64,000 nucleotides of DNA from Chryseosolibacter indicum (GTDB lineage: Bacteria; Bacteroidota; Bacteroidia; Cytophagales; Cyclobacteriaceae): contig NZ_JAHESD010000006.1 in NCBI RefSeq assembly GCF_018598585.1, positions 1 to 64,000 of the forward strand, written 5' to 3'. The translations under genes were made by a program, and so were the position numbers. How positions within the stretch are numbered: the first letter of the stretch is position 1; each line of letters opens with the position of its first letter. The notes under the pieces were generated by a model. The model was not told the DNA's origin and searched no databases. It was given only the letters and a program-made list of their open reading frames with translations. Of the stretch, positions 1-9,656 are shown in pieces.

Positions 1-259
1 TATCTACACCGTGCTGACTCGGCCCCCTAGATCTTAATAACCACACGTTTACCATATTCTTTCACGAAATTGCACACTTCCGACTTTCTTTATAGACCTT
101 TAACTTGGGTCTTTCCCCAATATTTCTTAATTTAAATGCCTTAGTTACAGCATTTTCTGTAACCTTTTCATAATTTTTTAGTCTTACATGCAACTATTCA
201 CCCTTTATGGAGTATCTATTGTTGTGTGGATCAATGACCGAACCTTTAAAGAATAAAAT

Positions 260-727
260 ATGGCCTTCTTAGAAAAACTACTCGGAAAAAAGAAACCAGA
301 ATTGAAAGCGCGTTGCCCGATTACCAAAGAGCAGATAGAAAGTGGTTTCGGATACCTGCTTACAACAGCACAGGTAGTAGCCTCGAAGAAATACTGGGAT
401 ATGATCATGACTGAACCTGAAACTATATCATATTCTGTTTCTCACTTTAAAAATCAGCAAAGTGGAACACAGATGCGTACACTGATATTTGAAAAGTACA
501 GCAACATTGAAAAGCCATGGATGATCTCAGATTCATGTATCAACCTGTTTGAAAATATAGATCGCAAGTCAGCAAAAGAAATGGCAAAGAGATGGTGGGA
601 AAGCGCTGGCAACTTCGCTCCCGAAAATTCAGGTCCTGCTTTTAAAGCGCTTGAGCCTTCTGACTTCCAATCCTGGAAAGATTACGCTGTGTTAGAAGCA
701 GGTAGAAGTAAAGTAATTTTAAGTTAA
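260..727 (+). CDS. Hypothetical protein, 155 aa
   Basis: I do not recognise this family. The protein is soluble: there is no signal peptide or membrane segment, and the N-terminus is basic (FLEKLLGKKKPELK). Residues 17-22 (ARCPIT) are followed by charged helical stretches and a tryptophan-rich C-terminal half (KRWWESAG, FQSWKDYAVLEAG). It stands alone, with a terminator-like hairpin just downstream and a convergent prenyl synthase beyond that. The ATG at 260 is preceded 3 bases upstream by the stop of a possible 22-codon upstream ORF (188-256). Codon use looks normal for the window, so it is probably a real gene. No function is proposed. Confidence 0.75.
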   Translation: MAFLEKLLGKKKPELKARCPITKEQIESGFGYLLTTAQVVASKKYWDMIMTEPETISYSVSHFKNQQSGTQMRTLIFEKYSNIEKPWMISDSCINLFENIDRKSAKEMAKRWWESAGNFAPENSGPAFKALEPSDFQSWKDYAVLEAGRSKVILS

Positions 728-765
728 GAAAGCATACACTAGAATTTCTCATAGATTTAGGTTAA

Positions 766-806
766 GAAAAGCCGTTTCTGTCCCCCAGAGCGGTTTTCTT
801 TTTTTA
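766..806 (+). terminator. Rho-independent terminator after the 155-aa gene
   Basis: GAAAAgCCG pairs with CGGTTTTC (one bulged base), with further pairing inside the loop, followed by a run of T. It ends the upstream + strand gene. Confidence 0.6.
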
Positions 807-981
807 TAATCCACCTGCGCATTTTCCTTCAAATTCCGATGGCCTTTTGGCTACCATTATCCAACCTATAGAAGATAAGTTATAGGTAGACTAATCCAGT
901 TCCGGTTCTTAGAGGAGTTACTTCTATAAAGTATTGTACTATAATTGGGTGACGAGAACGGTTAAACTACGCTGCACTAAC

Positions 982-1965
982 TTAATTAGTCCTGTCTATA
1001 GTAAACTGCACTAACTGCTCAAGAGAGTTACGATAGGGAGACTCGGGAAGTGTTCTTAATATAGCTATCGCATCCTGGTGGTAGCTTATCATTTTCTGAA
1101 CGGCATATTCAATCCCGCCCGACTTCTTCACATAAGTGATAACCTCTTTTACTTTTTTAGGCTTATTGCTTTCGTTTTTGACAATGCTGATGATCCTGCG
1201 TTTTTCAAACCAGTTCGATTTGGAGAGCGCATATATCAGCGGAAGCGTCATTTTCTTTTCTTTGATATCTATGCCAACAGGTTTTCCAATTTCCATTTCA
1301 CCATAATCGAAAAGATCGTCTTTGATCTGGAAAGCCATCCCTATCTTCTCACCAAATTGTCGCATCTTCTCAATAACCTCATCACTTGAACCTGCCGAGC
1401 TTGCTCCTACAGCACAGCACGAAGCTATCAGTGATGCCGTCTTCTGCCTGATGATATCGTAATAAACATCTTCAGTAATATCCAGCCTGCGCGATTTCTC
1501 CATTTGCAACAATTCTCCCTCGCTCATCTCACGAACAGCATGAGTTACAATGGTAAGTAAATTAAAATCTTTATTTTCAACTGATAAGATAAGCCCGCGA
1601 GACAAAAGGAAGTCCCCGACCAGCACAGCTATTTTGTTCTTCCAAAGGGCGTTTACTGAAAAAAAACCTCGTCTGTAATTGGCCTCGTCAACCACATCAT
1701 CGTGAACGAGTGTCGCTGTATGTAGTAACTCAATAAGCGAGGCCCCTCGAAAGGTAGATTCATTAATTCCACCACATGCACCCGCACTCAAAAAGACAAA
1801 CATCGGTCTCATCTGCTTTCCCTTGCGCTTTACGATATAGCTCATAATCTTATCCAGCAGCAAAACCTTGGTTTTCATGGAAGCCCTGAACTTAGGCTCG
1901 AATTCCTCCATTTCTTTCGCTATTGGTGCTTTTATGTCTTCTAAACGTAACGGCATGCAGCGCAA
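982..1965 (-). CDS. Polyprenyl diphosphate synthase (all-trans, IspB-like)
   Basis: This is a trans-isoprenyl diphosphate synthase that condenses isopentenyl diphosphate onto an allylic primer, probably to make the side chain of menaquinone. The 327-residue length is typical. Visible motifs are the IPP-binding GKQMRP (49-54), the first aspartate-rich motif DDVVD (89-93) followed by the usual RRG, and the second motif DDLFD (216-220) in QIKDDLFDY. The residues before the first motif (LLHTATLVH) fit medium or long-chain synthases, but chain length cannot be read from the sequence. The start at 1965 is the longest; an ATG at 1956 (Met4) is equally possible. It is a single gene, divergent from the mscS-corA pair. 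Confidence 0.93.
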   Translation of the reverse strand: MRCMPLRLEDIKAPIAKEMEEFEPKFRASMKTKVLLLDKIMSYIVKRKGKQMRPMFVFLSAGACGGINESTFRGASLIELLHTATLVHDDVVDEANYRRGFFSVNALWKNKIAVLVGDFLLSRGLILSVENKDFNLLTIVTHAVREMSEGELLQMEKSRRLDITEDVYYDIIRQKTASLIASCCAVGASSAGSSDEVIEKMRQFGEKIGMAFQIKDDLFDYGEMEIGKPVGIDIKEKKMTLPLIYALSKSNWFEKRRIISIVKNESNKPKKVKEVITYVKKSGGIEYAVQKMISYHQDAIAILRTLPESPYRNSLEQLVQFTIDRTN

Positions 1966-2097
1966 TAATACACAACGTTTTTTAATCCACTATAATTTTT
2001 TGCTCAGTTAAGGCTTATATATTCATTAAATTCCTGTTACTTATTGCCCATTTTCATTTCGTGTTGACTCCTACTATACCTTTATTATTTTAGAACC

Positions 2098-2964
2098 ATG
2101 AAGTTACTTGGCAATAACTGGGATTATGTCATTTTCGCGATTATTGTCCTCATCATTGCAGTGATTGTAGGTCGTGTTCTACGATACATTATAGGTGAAG
2201 GTGTTAATGGAGCCTCCCGTAAACTAAAAATTGTCGACCAGACACAGTTCAACTTTCTGAAAAACGCTGTTGAGTTTATAGTCTATATCATTGCCTTCAT
2301 TGTTATCTTCGATTCCATCCCTCAACTAAAAAATTATGGAACAGCACTTTTTGCCGGTGCTGGTGTTATTGCCGCTATCGTAGGCTTTGCTTCTCAGTCT
2401 GCGTTTTCTAATATCGTAAGCGGAATTTTTATTGTAATGTTCAAACCTTTTAGTGTAGGAGATCGGGTTAGAATAGGCCAGCTCTACCAGGGTGATGTTG
2501 AAGACATTACTTTAAGACATACAATTATTAAGGATTTTGAAAACAGAAGAATTGTTATCCCCAATAGCGTAATGAATAATGAGACCATCATTAACTCAAC
2601 GCTTACGGAAGAAAAAGTGCGGATGTTTATTGAAATTGGAATCACCTACGAAAGCAATGTTGACCATGCCGTAGAGATTATGAGAGACGAGGCACTGAAA
2701 CATCCTGAATGTATTGACAACAGAACCGCAGAAGAAAGGAGCAATGATAAACCACAAGTAGAAGTACTGCTTATATCATTTGCTGACTCGGCACAACAAT
2801 TACGTGCCTATGTGTGGGCCAAAAACCCATCAAGTGGTTTCAATATGAAGTGTGATTTGCTTAAATCCATTAAACACCGGTTCGATATAGAGGGTATTGA
2901 AATTGCTTATCCTCATCGCATAGTTTATTTAAGAGAAACACCCACGGCTGATAAAGTACTATGA
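2098..2964 (+). CDS. MscS-family small-conductance mechanosensitive channel
   Basis: This is an inner-membrane tension-gated channel that releases solutes during osmotic downshock. It has 288 residues, near the size of E. coli MscS. Three N-terminal membrane segments lie at about 9-33, 52-72 and 80-112. The third is the Gly/Ala-rich pore helix (FAGAGVIAAIVGFASQSAF), which runs into the beta domain hallmark FKPFSVGDRV. The C-terminal alpha/beta domain ends in the family signature IEIAYPHRIV. Its stop overlaps the corA start by 4 bases (ATGA), so the two are translationally coupled. Confidence 0.93.
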   Translation: MKLLGNNWDYVIFAIIVLIIAVIVGRVLRYIIGEGVNGASRKLKIVDQTQFNFLKNAVEFIVYIIAFIVIFDSIPQLKNYGTALFAGAGVIAAIVGFASQSAFSNIVSGIFIVMFKPFSVGDRVRIGQLYQGDVEDITLRHTIIKDFENRRIVIPNSVMNNETIINSTLTEEKVRMFIEIGITYESNVDHAVEIMRDEALKHPECIDNRTAEERSNDKPQVEVLLISFADSAQQLRAYVWAKNPSSGFNMKCDLLKSIKHRFDIEGIEIAYPHRIVYLRETPTADKVL

Positions 2965-3986
2965 CTGCAAAGCATTTGCACCTCGCTCACGTAGATGAAG
3001 TGCCAAAAGATAAGGTAATACTGGAACTCATTACCTACAATAAGGAAAAGTATAACAAAGTTGAAAAATTTTCAGTAGAAGAGCTAAGTAACAATATACA
3101 GGAAGATTGTATAAACTGGATTAACCTCGACGGTCTTACCGACACTAAGATAATTGACAAGCTTCAATCCCACTTTAAACTTCACTCACTGCTTGTTGAA
3201 GATGTCTTGAATAATCAGCGTCCCAAGTCCGAAGAGTATGATGATCATCTCTTCGTTACCATGAAAATGTTATACAAGATCAACGGACCTGACGTAGACT
3301 ATGAACAGATAAGCTTTGTATTAGGAAAAAACTACCTCCTCACGTTCCAGGAAAAGGAAGGTGACTTGTTTGATACTTTTCGCGAAAGAATAAGACTTGA
3401 CCAGGGAAGGGTAAGAAAAAAGCAGGCTGACTATTTGTTGTACAGGCTGATGGAAATTATTGTAGAGAGCTACTACAACGTTCTGGACAATATCGGCGAA
3501 CAGATTGATGATATAGAAGATGATATTCAGCAGGAAGCTTCTCAAAATACATTTACAAAAGTTCAACTCATCAAACGAGAATTAATCTACCTTCATAAAG
3601 CACTCTATCCATTGCGGGAAGCCATTAGCCGGATTATTAAAAACGAAAGTGATTTCATCCGTGACGAAAACATCCGCTTCTTCTCCGACATCAACGATCA
3701 TGTTATTCATATGATTGATCTCCTGGATACGTATAGAGACCTTGCTGCCACACTTACCGATCTGCATATTAACATGCAAAATCAAAAACTAAACGAAGTT
3801 ATTCGCATACTCACCATCATATCCACCATCTTCATACCCCTAACGTTTATTGTAGGTGTTTACGGTATGAACTTCGAGTATTTTCCTGAGCTTAAATGGA
3901 AATACGGGTACTTTGCTGTATGGGGAGTAATGGCAGTAATAGCAGCCTCCATGGTAGGATACTTTAAATACAAAAAGTGGTTGTAG
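2961..3986 (+). CDS. corA: CorA-family magnesium/cobalt transporter
   Basis: This is a pentameric inner-membrane divalent cation channel. The 341 residues comprise a cytoplasmic N-terminal alpha/beta funnel, long charged helices (about 150-280) and two C-terminal membrane segments. The universal selectivity motif YGMN is at 301-304, followed by the loop FEYFPELKWKYGYF, which matches the usual MPEL loop with Phe for Met. The C-terminus is basic (YFKYKKWL), as in CorA. It overlaps mscS by 4 bases and so belongs to a two-gene operon for ion and osmotic homeostasis. The family assignment is secure; Mg versus other metals is inferred from family. Confidence 0.95.
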   Translation: MTAKHLHLAHVDEVPKDKVILELITYNKEKYNKVEKFSVEELSNNIQEDCINWINLDGLTDTKIIDKLQSHFKLHSLLVEDVLNNQRPKSEEYDDHLFVTMKMLYKINGPDVDYEQISFVLGKNYLLTFQEKEGDLFDTFRERIRLDQGRVRKKQADYLLYRLMEIIVESYYNVLDNIGEQIDDIEDDIQQEASQNTFTKVQLIKRELIYLHKALYPLREAISRIIKNESDFIRDENIRFFSDINDHVIHMIDLLDTYRDLAATLTDLHINMQNQKLNEVIRILTIISTIFIPLTFIVGVYGMNFEYFPELKWKYGYFAVWGVMAVIAASMVGYFKYKKWL

Positions 3987-4052
3987 GTCAATATCATTCC
4001 AGATGCTATTGCTCACAACCACTTTCAATGAGTAAAGAAATCTTAGTAAAAC

Positions 4053-5360
4053 TTAATCTACAGGTTCAGCAACATACCTGTCTATTACATCAACAAGTAT
4101 TATCTGGTTCTTTATTCTTTTTACTACCGTAAATGTGTAATCATCAAAGTTTATCGTCTCACCCACGTTCGGTATCCGACCTACAATGTCGATTAACATT
4201 CCTGCAAGTGTAACATAAATATCATTTTCAGGCAGGGGTCGTGGAAGCTCCTCATTTAATGCCACCAGTGTAACAGATCCCTGAACGCGGAATTTCTTAT
4301 CATCTACCCGCTCTATTAAAGGTGTTTCTGAATCATACTCATCCTGTATCTCACCCACTAGCTCTTCTAGTATATCTTCCATGGTAATTACACCTTCCGT
4401 ACCACCAAACTCATCAACCACTATTGCAAATTGAATGTGCTGCTTCTGAAAATCCTTCATTATATCGATAAGCTTCTTGTTGGAAGCGATATAGTGCGCG
4501 GGGCGCATAATATCCTCTATCTTCATCTCCGAACCGTTTATCAGTTTAGGAAGAAGATCTTTGGTAAAGATAATACCAACAATATGGTCAATGGTACCTT
4601 CATATACCGGTATACGGGAGTACCCATTCTCCAGAATCTTATCTATACTTTGAGCTATCGGCAACGACTTGTTAATACCAAATACATGCGTACGTGGCAC
4701 CATTGCCTGCCTTGCAGAACGTTCTGCAAAATCAAACGCATTTCTGATGATCTCATACTTTCTCGCTTCAATAACACCGCTTTTCTTTCCCTGCTCTACC
4801 ATCATCCTCAGCTCTTCAGGTGAGTGAACCTCTGCTTCCTTTAGAGGAGTAATACCTATTAACCGAAGTATAAAGTTGGAAAATCCATTAAGAATAAATA
4901 TAAAAGGTTTGAACAACCAATAGAAAATATTCAGAGGAGCTGCCAACCAAAGCGTTGTACTTTCAGGTCTTTGTATTGCAAAAGATTTTGGGGCAAGTTC
5001 TCCGAAAACAATGTGAAGTATAGTGATAAGAACAAAAGCAGAAGGCACTGCTATTTTATGTGCAGTTTCGACATCAAGCTCAACCCCAAAGAAATGCAAG
5101 GTTCCTATCAAAATATCAGCAACAACAGACTCCCCTACCCATCCTAATCCAAGACTTGCTATAGTTATTCCTAATTGTGTAGCAGAAAGATAAGCATCAA
5201 GGTTATTTACTATGTTCTTCGCAAGGCTGGCCATCCGATGACCTTCTTTTGCTTTCAGATCCAGCTGCGAAGATCGCACCTTTACTATCGCAAATTCTGC
5301 CGCAACAAAGAAAGCATTGAGTATAACAAGAAATAATGTAAAAAGAATACTAATTAACAT
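4053..5360 (-). CDS. CNNM/CorC (HlyC/CorC)-type transporter with CBS pair
   Basis: The order is an N-terminal DUF21/CNNM membrane domain (about 1-190), two CBS domains (about 205-330, including MVPRTHVFGI and EDIMRPAHYIA) and a C-terminal CorC_HlyC domain (about 345-425). The DUF21 region contains SATQLGITIASLGLGWVGE, a conserved family stretch. Members are linked to magnesium or cobalt export or sodium/magnesium exchange; older 'hemolysin' names are misleading. At 435 residues it is full length. The start ATG opens directly onto the first membrane helix. It lies 92 bases downstream of a separately terminated lipoprotein gene and converges with corA, giving two magnesium-related systems side by side. 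Confidence 0.92.
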   Translation of the reverse strand: MLISILFTLFLVILNAFFVAAEFAIVKVRSSQLDLKAKEGHRMASLAKNIVNNLDAYLSATQLGITIASLGLGWVGESVVADILIGTLHFFGVELDVETAHKIAVPSAFVLITILHIVFGELAPKSFAIQRPESTTLWLAAPLNIFYWLFKPFIFILNGFSNFILRLIGITPLKEAEVHSPEELRMMVEQGKKSGVIEARKYEIIRNAFDFAERSARQAMVPRTHVFGINKSLPIAQSIDKILENGYSRIPVYEGTIDHIVGIIFTKDLLPKLINGSEMKIEDIMRPAHYIASNKKLIDIMKDFQKQHIQFAIVVDEFGGTEGVITMEDILEELVGEIQDEYDSETPLIERVDDKKFRVQGSVTLVALNEELPRPLPENDIYVTLAGMLIDIVGRIPNVGETINFDDYTFTVVKRIKNQIILVDVIDRYVAEPVD

Positions 5361-5364
5361 ATAG

Positions 5365-5396
5365 CAAAATAAAAAGGGCTGCTAATAAACAGCCCT
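5365..5396 (-). terminator. Terminator after the coiled-coil lipoprotein gene
   Basis: Read on the minus strand, AGGGCTG and CAGCCCT form a 7-bp stem around an 8-base loop, followed by TTTTTATTTT. It separates the lipoprotein gene from the CNNM gene. Confidence 0.75.
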
Positions 5397-5422
5397 ATAA
5401 ATATCATCAAAATCTGAGAATA

Positions 5423-6169
5423 TCAAAGACGCTTCTCAAGCTCATCAATTTTAGCCTGCGCTTCATTCTTCCCTAAAGAAAGAGCTTTCTTATACAACTC
5501 AACCGCCTCTTTAAATGTTTCCTTCTTCTTTCTAGGGGCAAGTTTTGTCCGGTTAGCCGCTTCTTCTACAGCCTGAGCCCGTGTGTAATAAGCATCTGCT
5601 TCGCTTACTTTAGATTGAATCATTAACTCTTGTACGCGTGCTTCAATAAGCGCAAGCTCTTGCGCCTTTGCATCAATCTGTGCCTGCTTGTCTGCTATCT
5701 CTGCTTCCTGCAAACCAACTGTATTGATTAGGTTTTCATTCTCGCTTCTGTATTTCTCAACTTGCTCTTGCAGCATAGCAATCTCCTGCGTACGTGTTTC
5801 AAGATCAGCTTTTAGTTTCTTGATAGTTTTAGAGAATACACTGCTGTTTGCTTTTGAATCCTTTAACGATTTCTCTAATTCAGCAATCTTTCCTTGTGTT
5901 TCTTTCACATAAGAGTTAAGGTCTTTCATACGGGCAGAATAGTCGCCGTAGGTTGTACCTTCTACCATATTAACACGAAGTAGCTGACGGCTGGCATCAA
6001 TGGAATCCATCAATGTGCCTACTTCTGTTAGCGTTTCAGCCATTCTCTGGCTAGTTTCAAGTTGTTGTCTTAGGGAGTCTACCTCGGTACGTAATTGTTC
6101 TTTTTCCTTAGTATCGCAGCTTACAATCATTCCAGCTACTGAAAGCGTTAAAACAAGCTTTTTAAGCAT
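5423..6169 (-). CDS. Coiled-coil lipoprotein, paralogue of the protein at 52.1 kb
   Basis: The 248-residue protein has a lipoprotein signal peptide with lipobox MIVSC (lipid-modified Cys18), then an almost unbroken coiled coil (about 20-185), then a TPR-like helical tail (LAPRKKKETFKEAVELYKKA). Its closest relative in the window is the lipoprotein at 52120-52860. The two share Cys18, the stretch DSIDASRQLLR, the YVKxTQxKIAELEK block and the basic APRKKK element. Family function is unknown. The layout suggests a periplasmic rod tethered to a membrane, which is inference. A TATTTTTG element lies 30 bases upstream of the start. Confidence 0.88.
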   Translation of the reverse strand: MLKKLVLTLSVAGMIVSCDTKEKEQLRTEVDSLRQQLETSQRMAETLTEVGTLMDSIDASRQLLRVNMVEGTTYGDYSARMKDLNSYVKETQGKIAELEKSLKDSKANSSVFSKTIKKLKADLETRTQEIAMLQEQVEKYRSENENLINTVGLQEAEIADKQAQIDAKAQELALIEARVQELMIQSKVSEADAYYTRAQAVEEAANRTKLAPRKKKETFKEAVELYKKALSLGKNEAQAKIDELEKRL

Positions 6170-6198
6170 ATCCTATTTGAATTTGGGGTTATGAAAGG

Positions 6199-6206
6199 CA
6201 AAAATA
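6199..6206 (-). promoter_or_regulatory. Candidate -7 element for the coiled-coil lipoprotein gene
   Basis: TATTTTTG on the minus strand matches the Bacteroidetes -7 consensus TAnnTTTG, 30 bases upstream of the start codon. No clear TTTG -33 box is seen at the expected spacing. Confidence 0.4.
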
Positions 6207-6316
6207 CGGGATTTTAAGATAACGAACGGTTAAGTCATCTAAAATAATAAGTAACCGTCGCTTAAGTGCATTTCGTTTCTGTTAGAGCCTCAAAATCAAC
6301 ATTCTAATGAAATCAT

Positions 6317-6346
6317 TTTGCGATTGATTAAACGCATTTAAATTTG
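6317..6346 (+). promoter_or_regulatory. Candidate Bacteroidetes-type promoter for the ndh-kup pair
   Basis: TTTG (6317-6320), an 18-base spacer and TAAATTTG (6339-6346) match the -33/-7 architecture of the Bacteroidetes primary sigma factor. Transcription would start about 28 bases before the ATG at 6381. Confidence 0.6.
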
Positions 6347-6380
6347 CCACCGTTTAACAACTAAGTATTTAGTATACTGA

Positions 6381-7679
6381 ATGCCCAACTTAATTACCAC
6401 GCGTATTGCTGATCTGGGCAAACCTCGGGTTATCGTTATTGGAGGAGGTTTTGGAGGATTAGAAGTAGTTAAAGGACTACAAAAAACTCAAACTCAAATC
6501 GTACTTTTCGATAAGTACAATCACCATACTTTTCAGCCGCTTCTTTATCAGGTTGCCACTTCAGGGCTGGAAACAAGCTCGATCGTCTTCCCATTTAGAA
6601 AGCACTTTTCAGGAAATACCAATTTTCATTTCAGGTTGGCGGAAGTCCAGTCCATTGACGCTGAGAAAAATTGCATAGCTACCTCTATAGGTACTATAAA
6701 ATATGATTACCTGGTGTTAGCTACCGGAGCAGAAACTAATTTTTATGGACTTAAAGATGTTGAGCAGCATGGCTATCCCATGAAAACCATCATTGACTCC
6801 ATAAAACTTAGAAACATCATTATCAGAAACGTTGAAACAGCACTATTGATTGAAGATAAGGAGTTAATGAACAGTTACCTCGATGTAGTAATTGTTGGAG
6901 GGGGACCAACAGGTGTAGAGCTGGCAGGTGCTGTTGCTGAATTAAAAAAATATGTATTTCCTAAAGACTATCCTGAGTTAGAGCTCGGCCACATGGACAT
7001 TCATCTGATTGAAGCAACACCCCGTTTGCTCAATGGAATGTCAGACATTGCCGGAAGGAAGTCACTTGAATACCTGCAGGAGATGGGCGTTAAAGTTCAT
7101 CTCAACTGCGCCGTGAAGTCTTACGACGGCCATCAGGTTGTTTTTAATACAGGCGAGAAACTCATCAGTAAAACTTTAATCTGGGCAGCGGGTGTTAAAG
7201 GAAACCCTGTTGATGGGTTAAACGCCGAGAGCCTGGGAAAAGCATCACGTATAAAGGTAGACGAATTTAATCGTGTAAAAGGTTATAACAACATCTTTGC
7301 TATTGGTGACGTGGCCCTGATGGAAGGCGATCCCCTCTATCCAAACGGACATCCGATGATGGCACCTCCTGCAATGCAGCAAGGTAAACTGGTCGCCAAA
7401 AACATTAAAAGGCTAATGAATAATCAGTCTTTAAAAGCATTCCGCTACAAGAATAAAGGAGCAATGGCTACCATTGGTCGAAATAAAGCTGTAGTCGACC
7501 TTAAAACACTCAAGTTTCAGGGCTTCTTTGCCTGGTTGGTCTGGATGTTTGTACACCTCATCTCAATAATTGGATTTAAAAATAAATTCTTTGTTTTTAT
7601 GAATTGGCTGTTAAGCTACTTCTCATATGACAAGAGTAACAGATTGATTATAGCGCGACCCAAAGACGGAGTCCAGTAA
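6381..7679 (+). CDS. ndh: Type II NADH:quinone oxidoreductase (NDH-2 family)
   Basis: This is a membrane-associated FAD enzyme that passes electrons from NADH to quinone without pumping protons. The FAD dinucleotide-binding motif GGGFGG is at 21-26, and the NAD-binding GGGPTGVELAG at about 173-183. The second FAD motif is IFAIGDVA. The C-terminal 60 residues are hydrophobic and aromatic-rich (FFAWLVWMFVHLISIIGFKN), fitting the amphipathic membrane anchor of the family. The length of 432 is typical. kup begins one base after the stop, so the two are surely co-transcribed. Pairing respiration with K+ uptake is a plausible link, not a proven one. Confidence 0.92.
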   Translation: MPNLITTRIADLGKPRVIVIGGGFGGLEVVKGLQKTQTQIVLFDKYNHHTFQPLLYQVATSGLETSSIVFPFRKHFSGNTNFHFRLAEVQSIDAEKNCIATSIGTIKYDYLVLATGAETNFYGLKDVEQHGYPMKTIIDSIKLRNIIIRNVETALLIEDKELMNSYLDVVIVGGGPTGVELAGAVAELKKYVFPKDYPELELGHMDIHLIEATPRLLNGMSDIAGRKSLEYLQEMGVKVHLNCAVKSYDGHQVVFNTGEKLISKTLIWAAGVKGNPVDGLNAESLGKASRIKVDEFNRVKGYNNIFAIGDVALMEGDPLYPNGHPMMAPPAMQQGKLVAKNIKRLMNNQSLKAFRYKNKGAMATIGRNKAVVDLKTLKFQGFFAWLVWMFVHLISIIGFKNKFFVFMNWLLSYFSYDKSNRLIIARPKDGVQ

Positions 7680-7680
7680 A

Positions 7681-9654
7681 ATGAATGAGGCAAATAGTTA
7701 TAATAAGCATCTAACACCACTTTCAGCTGCAGGTGTTTTAATATCCCTGGGAATAATTTACGGGGACATTGGGACATCTCCAATTTATACTTTCCGCTTT
7801 ATTGTCGGAACGCAGGTCATTACCAAAGAATTGATCTATGGAGGTCTTTCCTGTGTCTTCTGGACTTTAACCCTCATCACAACTGTAAAGTACGTCTACC
7901 TTGCATTAAGTGCTGACAACAAAGGCGAGGGTGGAATCTTCGCTTTGTATGCGTTGGTGAGGAGATACAAAACTTCCTGGGTTATCTATCCGGCGATCAT
8001 TGGCTGTGCTACCCTCATTTCGGATGGGTTCATCACACCTGCGATGAGTGTTACTTCGGCTATAGAAGGACTTAAAGTTCTTTACCCTACAATTACCACC
8101 AATACGATTATAACAATCGTCATTATTATTCTTGTGCTGCTGTTTGTTTTCCAGCAATTTGGAAGTGGTGTAGTAGGCCGCACCTTTGGCCCCATTATGC
8201 TGTTGTGGTTCGGTTTTCTCGCCGTAACAGGACTTGCCCACCTTGTTCATAAGCCTGAGATATTAAAGGCGATAAATCCTGTTTATGCTTTCGATCTTCT
8301 TGTAAAATATCCGGGTGGTTTCTGGATTCTCGGTTCAGTGTTTCTTTGTACTACGGGTGCTGAAGCAATGTATTCAGATCTCGGCCACGTAGGGAAAGGT
8401 AACGTAAGAATAAGCTGGGGTTTTGTAAAAGTAGCGCTTCTTTTAAGCTATTTCGGCCAGGGTGCGTGGTTGCTTGAACATGAATCAAAAGTGTTAGGTA
8501 ATGCCATTCCATTCTTCGAAATACTTCCGCAAACAGAAGCATTTCTTATTTTCAGTGTTTTACTGGCAACGCTGGCCACAATAATTGCCAGCCAGGCTTT
8601 GATATCCGGAACATTTACGTTGGTGAATGAAGCCATGAAACTCAAGCTATGGCCTGCTAGTCGTGTTCGCTATCCAAGCCAGGTAAAAGGACAAATCTAT
8701 ATTCCAGCCATTAACTGGATCCTCATGCTGGGATGCATTGGTGTTGTACTCATCTTTAAATCTTCACCACGCATGGAGGGAGCTTATGGTCTCGCCATCA
8801 CCTTTGATATGCTCATGACTACATCTTTGCTGATGTATTATTTCTCGATATCAAGAAAGTCTACATTCCGGGCGCTCACACTCGCAATTGTATTTTTTTC
8901 CATTGAAGGCGCGTTTCTCATTTCGAACCTTAATAAATTTCCTCATGGTGGGTGGTTCACCTTCACCATCGCTTTCCTGTTCTTTGTAATGATGTACATT
9001 CTTGTACACGCACGGAAGCTACGCGATCGCCATACAGAATTTGTTGATTTGAAGCATTACGTAGGAATGATTCAGGATCTGCAAGCCGATACAACGGTAC
9101 CTAAAGAAGCAACGAACCTTGTATTTCTTGCAATGGCAGATACCAAGCGTTATATAGATTCAAATATCATTTACTCGATCTTTAAGAAAAGGCCAAAACG
9201 AGCCGATGTTTATTGGTTCCTGCATGTTGATACAGTTGATAGTCCGTTCACCAGTAAATATGTAGTTGATACTATTATCCCGAAGAGGTGTTTCTTTGTA
9301 AGAATAAAACTAGGTTTCAAAACAGATCATCGTGTTAACCTCATATATAATAAGGTTTTACACGAGATGGCCGACTCAGGAGAAATAGATCTTACAAGTC
9401 CCTATCCCTCACTACATAAGTACAGTATGATGGCCGATTTTAAATTTATCATACTCCATTCGTGGGCTTCTTCAGACAGTGAGATTTCTAATTTCGATCG
9501 TCTTATTATACAAGGTTACAGGGCACTAAAAAAATATAGCCTTTCAACAGAAGAATTATACGGTATAGAAGCTGCCAACCTTGAACTTGAAAAGGTTCCT
9601 ATACAGGTTGGGCCACAGGCAAAAGTAAAGATAAAACGAGAGCGCGAGGGTTAA
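7681..9654 (+). CDS. kup: Kup/HAK/KT-type potassium uptake transporter
   Basis: This is a low-affinity K+:H+ symporter of the inner membrane. The 657 residues carry about 12 hydrophobic helices (roughly 15-450) and a soluble C-terminal domain of about 200 residues. The family signature GDIGTSPIYT is at 28-37, followed by GGLSCVFWTLTLI. Further conserved blocks are ADNKGEGGIFALY, TGAEAMYSDLGH and NEAMKLKLWP. It starts one base after ndh. Its stop and the stop of the opposite-strand 155-aa gene are separated by two bases, with no hairpin between them. Confidence 0.95.
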   Translation: MNEANSYNKHLTPLSAAGVLISLGIIYGDIGTSPIYTFRFIVGTQVITKELIYGGLSCVFWTLTLITTVKYVYLALSADNKGEGGIFALYALVRRYKTSWVIYPAIIGCATLISDGFITPAMSVTSAIEGLKVLYPTITTNTIITIVIIILVLLFVFQQFGSGVVGRTFGPIMLLWFGFLAVTGLAHLVHKPEILKAINPVYAFDLLVKYPGGFWILGSVFLCTTGAEAMYSDLGHVGKGNVRISWGFVKVALLLSYFGQGAWLLEHESKVLGNAIPFFEILPQTEAFLIFSVLLATLATIIASQALISGTFTLVNEAMKLKLWPASRVRYPSQVKGQIYIPAINWILMLGCIGVVLIFKSSPRMEGAYGLAITFDMLMTTSLLMYYFSISRKSTFRALTLAIVFFSIEGAFLISNLNKFPHGGWFTFTIAFLFFVMMYILVHARKLRDRHTEFVDLKHYVGMIQDLQADTTVPKEATNLVFLAMADTKRYIDSNIIYSIFKKRPKRADVYWFLHVDTVDSPFTSKYVVDTIIPKRCFFVRIKLGFKTDHRVNLIYNKVLHEMADSGEIDLTSPYPSLHKYSMMADFKFIILHSWASSDSEISNFDRLIIQGYRALKKYSLSTEELYGIEAANLELEKVPIQVGPQAKVKIKREREG

Positions 9655-9656
9655 TG

